Notes: generated by a model from the sequence alone, not told the origin. 64,000 nucleotides of DNA from Physcomitrium patens (GCF_000002425.4 NC_037263.1:10881660-10945659); one strand, 5' to 3'. Positions 23,577-36,340 are shown, counted from the stretch's first letter. Numbers and translations are program-made.

Positions 23577-24480
23577 CTCTACCCCGACAATGCCCTAGCC
23601 ACAAAAATTTGCTAAGACTATCTCTGAATATTTATGGAGATCTTTTTAGATGACTTTTGTGCATTGAGTACAAAACAAGATCATCTTAGTTGTCTAGGCA
23701 AATGTTTGACTCAATGCGCTAAGTTTTGAATATCGTTGAACTTGGATAAGTGTCAATTTGGTATTTTATCCAGAAAATTATTAAGACATATTGTCTCGAG
23801 CCGTAATAATGCTATGGATCCTAAAAAAAAGTAGCATATAATGAATTTGCCTAGAATAGAGATGATTTCGAGTGTTCAAGGGTTTGTCGGCCATGTCAGT
23901 TATTATTGCCGCTTTATTCATTCGTTTGCACTTATTTTTCAATCTTTAACAAACTTATTGAAGAAACCTCCATGAAATAGGACTATCTCTCTTTGGACCA
24001 TAGAGTGTACCATGGCCTTTGAGGCATTAAAGTCAAAATTGGTCTCTACTCTAATATTAGTCGCACCTTGTTGGACGGAGCATTTTCATGTATATGTTGA
24101 TGCATCTAATGTGGCTATTGAATCGGTGTTAAGTCAGAAGGATGTCCAAGATTTGGATCATCCTATCTATTATGCCAGTCGATAATTGGTGGCTACCGAA
24201 TGTAATTATACTACTACGGAATGCAAAGTATTGGGTATGATATACTCGATTCAAAAGTTTCGACACTATTTGCTTGAATATCCATTTATATTTTATGTGG
24301 ATCATGATGCCCTCAAATTCATGATTAATAAGCCTCAATTGAGTGGGCGTATTATCTAATGGATATTACTTCTACAAGAGTTCAATTTTACGATTGTTGT
24401 TTGACCTTAGAAGAAACATGCAAATGCTGATCATTTATCCCAATTGTCTAATATTCTCGGCAATAAGTCTGTCTTTAATA
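23577..24480 (+). pseudogene. RT end and RNase H of an isolated Ty3 pol
   Basis: Plus strand: NALATK, then FLDDFCALSTKQDHLSCL, LNLDKCQFGI and MDPKKV equivalents (the last with stops), FVGHVSYYCRFIHSFA, then RNase H with VYVDASNVAIESVLSQ (near 24090), YYASR-stop-LVATECNYTTTE and FYVDHDALKFMINKPQLSGRI, ending HANADHLSQL near 24440. Different in sequence from both the E/F and B/M pols, so a third Ty3 lineage. Many stops. Confidence 0.8.
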
Positions 24481-25460
24481 CTCTTCTCGATGCCAAATTA
24501 TTTATGGTGGATGTGATTTCTCTCGAATATAGTGAAATCATTCAATTTTTGACCTTCGATACTTTTTTGCCGACTTTCACCAAGAAGCTTAAGAAGCAAT
24601 TCATTCTGAATAGTGCGCCGTACATGATGATTTGCGATGCTTTATATAACCAAGGCAAAGATGGTATTTTAAGATGCTATATCTTTCTAAGTGAAGTATA
24701 ATCAATATTAGAGGGTTGCCATTTGGATAGTTGTGGTGGTCATTTTGTGGGTGACAACACTGCTCTCAAGGCTTTAATGGTTGGATATTGGTGGCCTAGA
24801 ATGTTTTCTGATGCACACCAATTTCTTCATCGTTGTGATTCCTATCAACGAATGAGTTGACCCACGGGCACTTCAGCCATACCATTAGTACCAATCTTGG
24901 CACAAGCACCATTTAAAGAATGGAGTATTGATTTTGTCGGTCCAATTGCACCAATGTCAAAATCTAGCCAGAAGCGGTATATTTTAGTTGCCACTGACTA
25001 TGTAACAAAATGGGTAGAGGCTATTGCTACCCACCATGATAATGCCAATACGATGGCCACTTTTCTATACAAGAATATTATAATTTGATTTGGGTGTCCA
25101 AAAGAATTAGTTAGTAATCGCGGCACTCAATTCATAAATGCTACCATAACCGCCTTGACGAACACAAATGAGATTAAGCATCAAAAAACTACTCCATATC
25201 ATCCTCGTGCAAATGGGCAAACAAAAAAGACCAACAAAATTTTGTATAAGATCTTGACTAAGATAATTTCAAGGGCAGGTACCAATTGAATGATCAAATT
25301 CTTTGCAACTTTGTGGACGTATTGTACCACATATAAAGTAACTACCAACACTACTTTGTTCCAACTAGTTTACGAAAAAGAGGCAATTTTACCTATTGAG
25401 TTGGAAGTTCAAAGTTTATGGATTGTTTTAGATAAACGTCTTAGTGACAATGAAGACGTT
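24481..25460 (+). pseudogene. Integrase of the isolated Ty3 pol
   Basis: Plus strand: zinc-binding region (CHLDSCGGHFVGDNTALKAL ... YWWPRM ... HRCDSYQR, 24720-24850), first catalytic Asp in WSIDFVGPIAP (24921), then VSNRGTQF (25105-25130) and TPYHPRANGQTKKTNK (25190-25240). The family pattern is D-D-E; here the second Asp is Asn and the Glu is Lys, both single G-to-A changes. The sequence stops at about 25460 where inverted LTR H begins. Catalytically dead. Confidence 0.85.
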
Positions 25461-26467
25461 CAATCAAACTCAAATTTTACATGAGATACTGATGTATTCT
25501 TATTAACTTCTACAACAATTTTCAACTGCAAATTCATTACGGATCTTGAGATATCTTGAAAATCCTAACATTGGCTTCAAACCCTTGTCTTCATATACCT
25601 ACATGCAATTTTCTTCATATCTCACAAAATATAAGTTCAAATTCCACGAAATTTATATATATATAGCTTTTTAATACAAAAATTTACATTCTTCAAAAAG
25701 TTTTAGCCAAAAATTCATCCAAATACTCAAGTTATGGCTCCAACCATTACTACAATCAAAACTGCTTACTTACTACCTTTGATTTGAAAGTACCGCCTTC
25801 AATTCCTTATAACTCTTTCATATGAACTCCAAAAGTAATAATTCTTTTATAAAAGATATAGGTCTTGAAATCATTGTTCTAGTTGCACCTTCCGATCTTC
25901 AAAAGATACTGTAAAACTCCTCGCACTCTCAAAAGAGTAACAGTATGTCTTAAATTAATACCTTAACTTCAAATGGCTATAACTTCTTCATTCTAACTCC
26001 AAATCCTCTAATTTTTGCACACAAATTGTATCCCAAATCCTAAACTTTAAAAACTTATCTTTTAATCTCCGAATTCCTTCTTTGAAGTCACCGAAACCCT
26101 TCTTAAGGTTGCGGGCAGCCTCCTCAAAGCCCATGGAGCATAGTAATCTACCAATAGGAATGAAGTTTCCCATTCCTTACCTTCATCCGACCATGCCTTA
26201 CTTTCATCCCTTTCAATTAGCCTCATACTAGTTTAGATTTTCATCCTTAGGCTTCCACCTTCTCCAAAGGCTTCATACTAAATATTTAGGTCCTATATAT
26301 ATATTTTTTTAATGTCAAAATCAAAACAAGTAAAGAAACAAAGTAAAGTTTCTTATACCAACTCCTTTTTATTTAATCTACTAGCCACTCTAACACACAT
26401 CTAGATTTATTAATATGTAATATTTTTTAATTATATTTTATATATTGTAAGCATTTACAGTACAACA
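25460..26467 (-). repeat. Truncated LTR H, inverted relative to LTR G
   Basis: Sense (minus) start TGTTGTACTGTAAATGC at 26467, matching LTR G from its first base. The match runs to about 25460, where pol begins, so the LTR 3' end is missing. The left end of gag C' is cut by this LTR. Confidence 0.75.
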
Positions 26468-26998
26468 ATGGTGAATTGGCCCATATTGGCAAGTAATTTA
26501 TGCCATTCTATGGAACCAGTTTTTACAAAATCGACAATTTTTGCTATTGGGAAGGTACCCAACGGAGTATCCAACAGAGTACCCAATTCTTCTATGTTTT
26601 CTCTACTTGCACTTAACAAGCTCAAGAGATATGTTGGGCTGTTGATAAAATTTCCTATGAGCGTTCTTGGCAATTTTCCTAATGAGATATATGTCTGAAA
26701 TATTAGAAATTGGTCAGCTTTTGAGTATGCTCGAATATGGCGATAGACATGCAACCATGGCTTAATCCAACTTTATCGATGCTTCCTTTTCAACTTGTGT
26801 TCTTGCTCATTTTGTAATGATTCTCTTACTTGTGCTCTCTCTTGTCTTTCTTTTGACTGACATATTTTTTTTATTGTAATGTTCTCATTCTTAATAACCA
26901 TAATCTATCATTATAAACTATTGAATTTGCTTCCTATTTTCCAGCTACTCATCTGGTAGTTAATTCCTAATACTCAATGCTATTGTCATTCCTCGACG
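26468..26998 (-). pseudogene. Gag N-terminus and leader of second C element (C')
   Basis: Minus-strand codons 26754-26468 include SLGKLPRTLIGNFINSP and IEWHKLLANMGQF, homologous to the gag of element C at 2648-3421. Cut off at 26468 by LTR H. Leader sequence lies at 26760-26985. Confidence 0.75.
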
Positions 26999-27010
26999 GC
27001 GGCGCCAAAA
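26986..27010 (-). promoter_or_regulatory. Primer-binding site of C'
   Basis: Sense TTTTGGCGCCGCCGTCGAGG next to the LTR. Athila/Tat-type PBS; less eroded at its 5' end than the C copy. Confidence 0.75.
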
Positions 27011-27778
27011 TGTAATTATCGTTTTATTTATTCTACAAATTTCTTTCAGAATAAACCTGTATAGGAGAATTCAAACATATGGAAAGACTAAACGCATGAG
27101 CTTTACTAGTTAGGATCACACAATTAACTGTATTTCAAACCACTAAAATACCAAAAAACACTACAATACTTTCTTTCAAGAACAATATTCCTTCATCAAC
27201 TGATAACAACAGTGTGCAACCCTGCACTCTTAAAAGACTGCTCAAAATTCATAAATTCCATCCAACACCAGGAATAACAGACTTCATTCCAACCAATTTG
27301 GATTCACAGAATTTCTGTAATCATAGACTTCTTTTGTCCAAAACACACACGACTCTCAATAAACAACAATCATAATCTTCTATCCATAATCAATCTTCTA
27401 ATAACTTCTTATATAATTCAATCACATAATACTCTAATTACATAATCAATAACTCATAAATCAATCTCTCATTTATTCTACATACTCACTTCTTAGTATT
27501 CAAAAACTATCCATTACTCTTCAACAACAAAGAAAACAAAAAAAACAAAGAGGTAGCACCAAGCTTAACCCCGGCTCATGACTATCATAGTCTGGCCCCC
27601 CAACAAACTTCTACAATTCCTATATAATTGCTATTGATTTCCAGATCCTAACCATAATCCTGTAATTAATCACTTTTAATAACTAAATCAACCATCCGTC
27701 CTCCTGAACTGACTATTCTATGGATTATTAATCTATTTTACCAATATCTTATATAAACAAACTAATATCTATTCTATA
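27011..27778 (-). repeat. 5' LTR of C'
   Basis: 768 bp, TG start at 27011, end CTATTCTATA (CTATTCTACA in the C copy). Has one copy of the 28-bp CATGACTATCATAGTCTGG unit that is expanded in LTR C. Confidence 0.82.
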
Positions 27779-27879
27779 CTTATCTTTATTAAAATTTGGG
27801 CTACTATAAGCTTAGACCTTTTTCTATTAATGAAAAATTTAATCATATTTCTTATCAATTATATCTATCAGAGTTTATT

Positions 27880-28140
27880 AAGATCCATCTCATATTCCAT
27901 GTATATGAGTATATATGGAGGCAAGAGAGAAGCCTTTTTTATTCTTGTCAATGCCTTTCTAGTTCTTAGTCTTATTTAAAGATTTTTTAATCTTCTTGTC
28001 TTTGTCAATAGCCATTTTAGTTTAATATTATAACTTTTTTTAGTAATTTTTTAGTCTTTTTAAATATCACAAGAGTGTATTGATATTTTAATTTATTAGA
28101 TTTATATCCTTGATAAAATCGTAAGAATTTAATTAATTAT
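27880..28140 (+). repeat. Partial chromovirus LTR, plus orientation
   Basis: Matches the reverse complement of LTRs 20166-20748 and 44194-44794 (TTCTTGTCAATGCCTTTCTA, then CACAAGAGTGTATTGA, CCTTGATA). Truncated. Confidence 0.7.
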
Positions 28141-28922
28141 TTTTACCATCAATTATTTAAAAAGTAATAATTTATAAATTTTAATTAATTAATTAATTAA
28201 TTATTCTAATTAATTATAATTTTTTAATTACACAAAATATTATAAAAACCATGCGAGTGATCCTAAATGGTTTGTAATTAATTAAGTATAATCCATTTGA
28301 ATGGTTTGAATGATTTAAAGGCATTTGAATAGATACCATGGGAATGGTGTTGAAAGAACAACCATAGTCAAGTAGATGTCATGAAAATGATCTTGAATTG
28401 TATGAATTGAATTCTAAAACAACTAACTTTCCTCTAATTAATTTTTTTTCATCTTCATTATTTATTTATTTATTTATTTCCTTATTGAGAAGTATTGTGA
28501 GGCTTTCATAAGTTTTTTTTATCTTCTTCTTCTTTTTTATTATTAATAAATTAATATATAGGCCTAACAAATAAAAGATTTAAGTAAAGATCATGTAAAT
28601 GGTCTTAAAAGAACTTATGGCATTAAAGTAAAGATCATGCAAATAGTCTTGAAAGACCATAATGAATTTCATTAAGTCTTCTTATTTAATGATTTCTATT
28701 ATATTTCTACTTATCTTCTAAAATTAGGTACCTAGTACATTCTTAATCAAGAATACACATAATGCAATTTAAGTAGTGAACTCCACATAAAAACTTGAAG
28801 TAAAAAGTTTTGAAGTTTATTTATTTTTATTTTTATTTAATATATAATAAGAACAAAATTTTTGAAAGACCTATAGAAGGAGCTTCAAGTAGAGCTTCTA
28901 TTGAAACTTCTACTAAAGAATA

Positions 28923-28924
<2 letters not shown>

Positions 28925-28966
<42 letters not shown>
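28925..28966. repeat. (AT)n microsatellite
   Basis: About 21 uninterrupted AT units. Similar runs at 22480-22513, 37871-37904 and 52025-52051. Confidence 0.95.
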
Positions 28967-28973
<7 letters not shown>

Positions 28974-30984
28974 GTTTTTTAGAAAAAATGAAGTAACTTG
29001 TAGTTAAATGTGAGCTCTTAATTATATGCTAAAATTTTAAAAAAATATATTTTTCTATTTTATAATAATTGAGCATATTAGATAAGGATTTATATAAGTA
29101 GAATTTAGTTTTATAGAATTTTTAGGATTATAATCCTTGATGGTATGAATTATAGCCTAATTCCTTGAATTAGGTTAATACGTACTAAAGTGATAAGAGT
29201 TAAAAAATTAGAATAACAATTTAGCTAGTTTAATAATTTATAGGTTATTCGTCATTATTATGAGAGTTGACTAAAAGCCTATAAGTGCAACTACAATCAT
29301 TCATATGATTTAGGAGTTGGAATTATAATTCTCTAAAAGATTTAGTAAAGTTAGCAATGATAATTTTGAATTTTCCTCCAGATTCGATAAATCTAAGTAG
29401 TATGGTGGTTTTTTTTAATTAATGGGAGTCTTTTTAATGTAGTGGTGGCACCAGATTTATCCCATGGAATGAAGAAAACAAGATCAGCATCCTTTCTTTC
29501 AAAATACAAGTGAAGCAATGAAATTTTTATTTTGAAGAATTTTACAAAAAAATTCCAAGATCCTTATAAGTAAAAACTTCCATGAAAATTATAATTGAGC
29601 ATGGATTGAGGCATGTGAGTAATTTATCTTAGCTTAAAAATATGTTTTACATACAATGGTGAAGCTAGATTTACCAAAAATGCTTTCTTGACCACTTACA
29701 AGAGCCATCAGCCTTTGTAACGAGATTGGCTCTTAGAAGAATGAAGGTTGTAGATCTAGATTAGAAATCTTAAAAATCAAGAGTGAAGATTTAGCCACCT
29801 TTCTACGAGCCTCTACTCAATTATATAAAAGAGGCTTGGTTTTTCAAGCCCTCTCTCTCTTCTTTTGGATGAAGGGCAAAGCCATGCCAAAATTTGGCCA
29901 AAACTCTAATCTTAATTTTATTTAGATTTTAAATCTCATTGTAAACCTTGTGATTGTGTGTGTGTGGATTTTGAATTGTGAATGATGGTCATTAAGTTTT
30001 AAAATATGCTTCATTGAGGTAGATAGCTTCCTTGGCCTTCCAATTATCTCCAAGGTTTCAAGGGCCTCGGATTTTCCTTAATCACTTATTCAATTTCTTT
30101 TTTTTTAAAGTAAAATTCCAAATAGTTGTAGTTTTTGTTATTGAATATTTGACAAGATAAGATTTGCTTGATTTAAAGTAAAAAAGAATTTTTGGTGAAT
30201 TTTTGAGTGTGAGGGAGTCGACTGCCATTGCAGTTTGGATCAATCAAGTTCAGAAAGGCATTTTTCAATACATGATAATTGACTTGATTTGAAAATTTGA
30301 AAATATCAAGCTTTATAAGCTAAGCTCTAAAAATCACAAGTTTTTTTGGATTTTAAGACAATCTAAATTTTTAGTGAATTTCTAAGTGAAGAAGATTGGT
30401 TGCCATGGTAGTTTGAATCATTCAACTTCAAAAGAAGAATTCTCACAAATAGATCATTAGATTGCAACGAAATTTATTGTGTCAAGAGTGCCTTTGAGTT
30501 AGTCTTGCAACAAGCTAAGAAAAATTTAAATCGAAGGTAATTAAAAATTTTGGAAAATTTTGGAGTAGAAAGGAGTTGCTACCTTCAATCTTTGTGTGTT
30601 GTCAAGGTACCTTCACTTTCAACTCTCTTATTTTATTTTTACTATTATCTTCACAGTGACTTATAATCTCCACACTTCACCTTTTGGCTAATAAATTTTA
30701 AGTTTTAAGTTTTAATCTTTAATATTCTCACTTTAACTTTTAATTTTAAATTTCAACTTAATCTTTTAATTTTAACTTTTAACTTAATTTTTTAACTTAA
30801 TTTTTTAACTTAATTTTTAACTTTAATTTTTAATTCTAACCTAATTTTTTATTCTTACAATCAATTAATAGTAACAACTTAATTAATTATTTTTATTATA
30901 TTTGTATCGTAAATTTTATTTAATATTTTAATTTTAATATGGATAACTATTGCTTGGAAGGCATTAATTTGAATTGAACTTCTG

Positions 30985-31531
30985 TCAAGGATATAAATCT
31001 TAAAGAAAGAGAATCTTCAATACACTCTTTTATCACTGAAGAGAATTAGAAATTCACTCAAAAGGTGATGTAATATTAACTAGAATGGCTATTGCCAAAA
31101 ACAAGAATATTATAAAGTCTTAAAACAAGACTAAGTCTAGAAAGGCATTGACAAGAGTGAAGAAGGCTTCACTCTTGCCTCCATATATATATTATCTAAC
31201 TAAGAACTATGTCGTGATGTCTTATAAGACCTCTAACATGTGTTGACTTTCCTAGCCACATGTCTTATCTTGCAAGGCAAGTTATCTATATATGCGCCAC
31301 GTAGTTGGCTTGTTCCACAAGCTACTACACGGAGGTAACTTGTTCTAGAAGCTACCAATATATGGTTAGTTTTTTGGCCAAGTTTCTAAGCTACAAACAC
31401 ATCTAAAGTCAAAACCACGTCTATAAAGCTTCTCTAAAAGTCTTTAGGAAATTATTCTATATTTATCTTCTTCTACTTAATCATATAAGTAACTATTGAG
31501 ATAAATATATATGTCCATGATATTACCTCTC
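30985..31531 (-). repeat. 3' LTR of chromovirus F
   Basis: Aligns with LTR 44194-44794. Sense start is TATCATGGACATATAT (others TGTCACGGACATATAT-like), preceded on the minus strand by the purine tract GAAGGAGAGGTAA (PPT). The left end is uncertain; bases before TGTCAAGG do not match the partner LTR. Confidence 0.75.
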
Positions 31532-32049
31532 CTTCTAGGAACAAGTTCCACGAATAACGGTCTTCATATATTGAAGAAGTCCAAGATACAGGAAATTATA
31601 TTTGCTACATACTCTGATCTTTGCTCTCTTTGAAGATGGTTGATAGGTCCTCTCAACTATCTATAGTGTCCCATATCAAGGCGAGAAGACCACCTTGTTA
31701 TTTGATCATTGTTGACACATTCATAACTTCCTTCAAATAAAACATTTGAAACATTGTTAGGAGTTGTTCCTACCTCTAATAAAATCACTAAACATTGGGA
31801 GTATCTTCTAAGATCGTGATATCAAAGACGTATGTCACCATCTATTCAAAGAAGGACATGTCATTCTTGAGGATCTTCATCTTGATTCTGTCGTCTTGAA
31901 GGTTGTGACAATCGTAATATCTAGTCTGGTAAGTCCGTAAATAAAAGCTCTTTAGTTGAATCTGCTGGTTGTTGATGCTCCATCTTATCACAAATACACA
32001 GAAGCTACAATAAAAGATAGAAGCTAGACTATTATTTTCTTTTGAACTT
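31532..32049 (-). other. 3' untranslated region of chromovirus F
   Basis: Between chromodomain and PPT. An inverted, diverged copy lies at 50330-50878 (element K). No ORF. Confidence 0.6.
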
Positions 32050-32674
32050 GATTCTTTTATAGCAAAGATTTGTTATTCTTCATCTTGATTTTGATAGATG
32101 TCATTGATAAAAGAGTCCAACTTTCTTTGTTGCATTTGTAAGATTCTTTGATGGCTTTCATGTACATTCACTAATATCATATCCGCATCAATGAATAAGA
32201 TATTCCAACCTATTTCGGTGCCACCTTGAGTCTAAGACTTCTTCTACCTCAAACTTTAAGTTATTATCCACTTCTATAGGAGGAGGTGGCATTTGTCTTC
32301 TTCCCAAGATAATCACTGTCTTATACGACTTCAAAAGAGATACAAGAAATATATGGTGGATCTTCATAGACTCTGGTAGATGTAATCAATAAGCAACAGG
32401 ATTGATTTGTTTACAAATAAGAAAAGGTCCCAGCCTCTGATAATCTAATTTATCAAAAGAACGGATAGTCTTGATATTACAATGAAGTAACCATACTTTG
32501 TCACCTATATTATATTGTAGTTATTCCTTGCGATAGGCATCCGCATTGGTCTATTATCGTTCTTGAGCTTCCTTTAATTATATCTTCATTATTCTATGTA
32601 GCTGTGATAAGCAATTTGCTAAATCTTTTGCTACAAGATTATCAACTTTTGTAAAGTTAAAAGTATCAAGACGT
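32050..32674 (-). pseudogene. Integrase C-terminus with chromodomain (chromovirus F)
   Basis: Minus strand from 32674: LDTFNFTKVDNLVAKDLANC, LHRIMKI-stop-LKEAQER, YNIGDKVWLL and DYQRLGPFLIC (GPY/F-type module), IHHIFLVSLLKSYK, then a chromodomain: FEVEEVLDSRWHRNRLEYLI, CGYDISECT, and EPSKNLTNATKKVGLFYQ-like residues partly lost to stops. Chromodomains guide chromoviruses to modified chromatin. This places F, and by likeness E and K, in the chromovirus clade. Stops occur at about five sites. Confidence 0.82.
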
Positions 32675-33998
32675 TGTTGTGTTGTGGTTTGGCTACTATA
32701 TGAAAATAATGTAATTATGTACTTAATATATAATATACTAAGTAAAATGGTGAGAGCCATGTTAGTAGATTTTAGTTGATTATAGAATAAAATTTGATTA
32801 TTACCTTAAGAAAAAGTTTTATAAAAAAATTACTATAGAATTTGTATAACTTTAAATTAATAGTGGCTTTTAAGATTGGTTTTCGTTGATAGTAACTTCT
32901 AAATATTTAGAGTCACCTTTGTTAGATATTGATGATCTTTGGAAACTTATTTTGGTTCTTTTATTTGGTGTTTAAAGCATAAACTATGTAAAACTTATAA
33001 GAAAAAAGATTGAAGAAGGATTTTGGTAGCAAAGGGAGTAATTAAGGCACCAATATAGATGAATGGAGATAGATGATGAAAATCTCCATTCCTATTGGTC
33101 AAAAATCATGACCAATGGCCTTTGATGAGGTTGCCCAAGGCCATGTTAGAGATTAGGGTTAGTTTTTCGGAAATATTTGAGCTTTGAAGGCTAAGGTCAA
33201 CAATTTTAGATTTTTGGCTATGTTTTTGGTACAAATTTTATATGGTTTGGAGTTTATATACAGGAGATACAAGTGCTCAAAGTTAAGGTATTGATTTGGG
33301 AGCTACCATCACTCTTTTGGGCATAACGCACGCATACGGATCACAATTGAGGATCGGTGATAGCAATTAAAGAGAGCACTTTTACAGCTATACTTTTTGT
33401 ATACAGCTTGCTAGATTCCAAGTTAAAGTGAAGGATTTATTGGATTTTGAAGTCAGCACATGCAATCTAATGGTAATAAGTAACCCGATTTACTAGTGGT
33501 TGTGTCTTGAGCTATATCTTGAGCAATTTGATAAGATTTTGGCTAAAAATTCCAGAAAATGTGTAATTTTATGTAAGTAAACTTTTTGCATAAGTTTTAT
33601 GATATTTGAATATTAGATTCTTGAGATATTAAGAAAATAGTGCTCGAATGCTTGTAAATTAGGATTTAAAGCATCTACTAGGATTTCTTAGATATCAAAA
33701 GATTGAGAGGAATTTACAGTTGGTTTTTTTTGTGATAAAAGTTAAGGATGAATTCTACCTATCCTATAATTTTGAAACAAACTGAATGGTTAGATCAAGA
33801 GTAATGAATTTTTAAATTCGGAACAAGAAAACCCTTTGTAGAATAAATATGTTTTAAAGAGATTTTGTTATATTTTGAGTTTTATGCAAAATAAAGGAGT
33901 TTTGGAAACTAAGACAAGATTCATATAAAGATTTAAGTTACATTCTCTACAGCTAGATATCCAATATATTCCCAAATAGCAAATCATGCCATACGACA
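32675..33998 (+). repeat. 5' LTR of element M
   Basis: 1324 bp; TGTTGTGTTGTGG...CCATACGACA. The 3' partner starts TGTCGTGTTGTGG. Confidence 0.92.
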
Positions 33999-34000
33999 AA

Positions 34001-34021
34001 CCTGGTGAACCCGACGGGAAA
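34001..34021 (+). promoter_or_regulatory. Primer-binding site of element M
   Basis: TGGTGAACCCGACGGGAA from 34003, four bases after the LTR end. Cognate of the element B PBS. Confidence 0.75.
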
Positions 34022-34106
34022 TTTTTTGGAGTAGAGAGTTTTGAAGAAATATTTTTGGTTTTCTATTTTGGAAGGGGGGCAATGAAGTGGTAGTAGGAAT
34101 TGCACT

Positions 34107-36335
34107 ATGGAATCTCCATCACAACTTGATCTTGCTTCAACTCAAATGTTTCAAGTATTTATACTTTTTATGCAACAACAGCAAGCAGTCAAATGCAAAG
34201 AAGCAATGGCTACTAAAGCCTTGCAATATGTTTTTGGTTTATTGGATCAATTTGATGGAAGAAATATTTTTAAGTATCTTAAGTATTATTTTCAAGAGAT
34301 GGAGCTCAATAAAGTACTAGAGAAAGATATGATCCTAACATTTGAGCTTGCAATTATATTAGAGCTTTGTGAGTATATAAAGGGAATTATTAAAATTCAT
34401 GGAGAAAAATGGGAGGATTTTATCCTTCAGCTAAAAAAAGAGTATTCTTTGGAAGATGTAGAAAGGATGAGAAGAAAATCATTTATAGAATAGGTCAATA
34501 AATCCAATAAGGAATTGGTTGCAACGGAGTTATTTTGAAAATTTATAAGACAGTTTCTTCAATTGTCTCGAGTGGAAAAGCTTATACTTGAAAATGATAA
34601 GGTAGAGTTATTTCTTCAATTAGCTAACAATGATTTACAAAAGAAGTTGGAATTATTATTGGAAGATAATACAGAGGACAATGGACTTACTACTGATTGG
34701 AAGGAAGTCTCTGAAGCTATGGGCATACTTGCTAAAAGAGAATATTGGAGGGATAAGGTGGTAGTAAAGCAAGAAACTACACCTCTACCAACTACAATAC
34801 CTTGTAGGCAATTTCCAGAATCTACTATGCTAGTAAGTACTATTTCAACTCTTATATCTACAGTTGCACCGCAGAAAGATGCAATTGATGAATTGGTAAA
34901 AGAAATGAAAGACTTACAAATCAAACTAGCAAAGCTAGAGGAGAAAGAAAGATTACCTGAGAGCAAATCTGTATCAAAGCTAGGATATATACAAAGATGT
35001 ATTTGGTGTGATAGAATGGAACATCTTCAAAGGGAGTGTGGAGATTTTGCTGATATTCTACGACAAAGAGTAATTTTATGGAAAGATGGAAAAATTGTAT
35101 TGCGAGATACATGTGAGTTTTTCAAAACCAATTTTGGCAAATGAGGGATGAAGAAGGTTTTGGAAGAGTATTTATCTCAATAGGCTATGGCATCAAAAGA
35201 GGCTATTACTTATGGCATTGAGGCTATAAGGAAGAAGGAGGATGGTTTTGATAAGCATATAAGCACAAAGAATCTATAGAATTATACTATTATTAGCATG
35301 AATAAAAAAAATAATAAGACAATAATTACTTAATATAGCCACAATAATTAGAAATACCACAAGATGGGATGATCTTGTAGATACCATATCTATACATGCT
35401 TATTTGGCAAAGTCCCAACATGAAGCTCTAATGGAGATAAAAAAAGGGAAGAAATGAAATAGAAGAAAAATTTGAAGAGCCAACCAACAAGAGGAGATCT
35501 CAAAGGCATGTAGAAACAATAAAAAATAAAGAAATACCTATACGACAGGCTAATAGACCATCTAGGGCTGGGCCATCGACATCGCACCTTAAAAAAGTAC
35601 CACTGCCAAAAGAAAAATGGAAAAAAAGGATGGAAGTTGATAAATATGAAAAGAAGAGTAAGCATGTTATTTATAAGCTACAATCAGATATTGAGGCAGC
35701 CACAGATTTGAAAGGAGTATTGGAAGAAAGAATATTGAATGCCAAAATTGAATTTATTCTATGAGAAATTTTAGGCATTGCAAAGAGAGAGTTTCATGAA
35801 GTCATCATTGACACCATTAAGAAAAAGTGACAATTGACAAGAGAATCTGTTGTATCTAATGCTTTGAATACAATCTTGACTAAACTTGGTAGAACAAGTA
35901 ATTGCTCTCATTGACCATGGATCCAAAATTAATATTATGTCAAAAGAAGTCTACAAACATGCAAGGTGGTCCATTCATCTTAACCATGGTTGGGTGATTT
36001 GGGCAGCAAATAATACACAAGGAGATCTTTATAGTGCTTGTCCAAATGTGAAGGTAAAAGTTGGAGATGTGACAACAGAATAAAATTTTTTTGTTCAAGA
36101 CACTACTTCATACCTAATGATTCTTGGTCAATCATATATTAGAGCTGTGAGGATGGAGACCAAGGTTTTGGATGACAGATCAACATGTATCCAAATTAGA
36201 AGTCAAGATGGAAAAAAAGTAGTATAATTTTTAATGGTACTTGCTAAGTATGAGCGCAATCTGGATTATTTACAAAGTGATTTATTACCAAAGGTTAGTA
36301 AAGAGTTTACGGATTTTTGCAAGGTACCACTATAG
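34107..36335 (+). pseudogene. Gag-protease (element M)
   Basis: Starts MESPSQLDLASTQMFQ at 34107. Homologous to element B gag throughout: MATKALQYVFGLLDQFDGRN, LEDVERMRRKSF, SRVEKLILENDKVELFLQ, knuckle CIWCDRMEHLQREC (34996-35037), TNFGK-stop-GMKKVLEEYLS, then protease ALIDHGSKINIMSKEVY (35905-35955) with ANNTQGDLYSACP and MILGQSY. The frame ends VPL-TAG at 36333-36335. Stops at 34491, about 34537, 35142, 35182, 36081 and others break it. The DHGS form of the protease motif is shared with B. Confidence 0.88.
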
Positions 36336-36340
36336 AGCGG
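36312..36340 (+). promoter_or_regulatory. Candidate -1 frameshift site (element M)
   Basis: GATTTT at 36312-36317 lies upstream of the protease-frame stop (36333-36335). The pol frame at -1 is open across it (GGA TTT TTG CAA GGT ACC ...) and continues after solo LTR N as SGTSKKVLLHEKKSIFC. Mirrors the site in element B. Confidence 0.45.

Larger units (their letters stand above)
27779..30984. other. AT-rich repeat debris without recognisable genes
   Basis: Very AT-rich. Contains a chromovirus LTR fragment (27880-28140), TTAA repeats (28180-28210), a diverged 40-46 bp tandem unit (28330-28670, core CATGNAAATGGTCTTGAAAG), a B-superfamily LTR end (28700-28757), an AT run, and a TATAAAAG-plus-CTCTCT stretch (29822-29866) that looks like a retroelement promoter. 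The 30680-30850 stretch is a degenerate TTTTAACTTAA array. No convincing coding sequence. Confidence 0.6.

Noticed and set aside
22317..26467. Intact element bounded by LTRs G and H
   Set aside because: The LTRs are inverted and one is truncated, so they cannot be the two ends of one retrotransposon.
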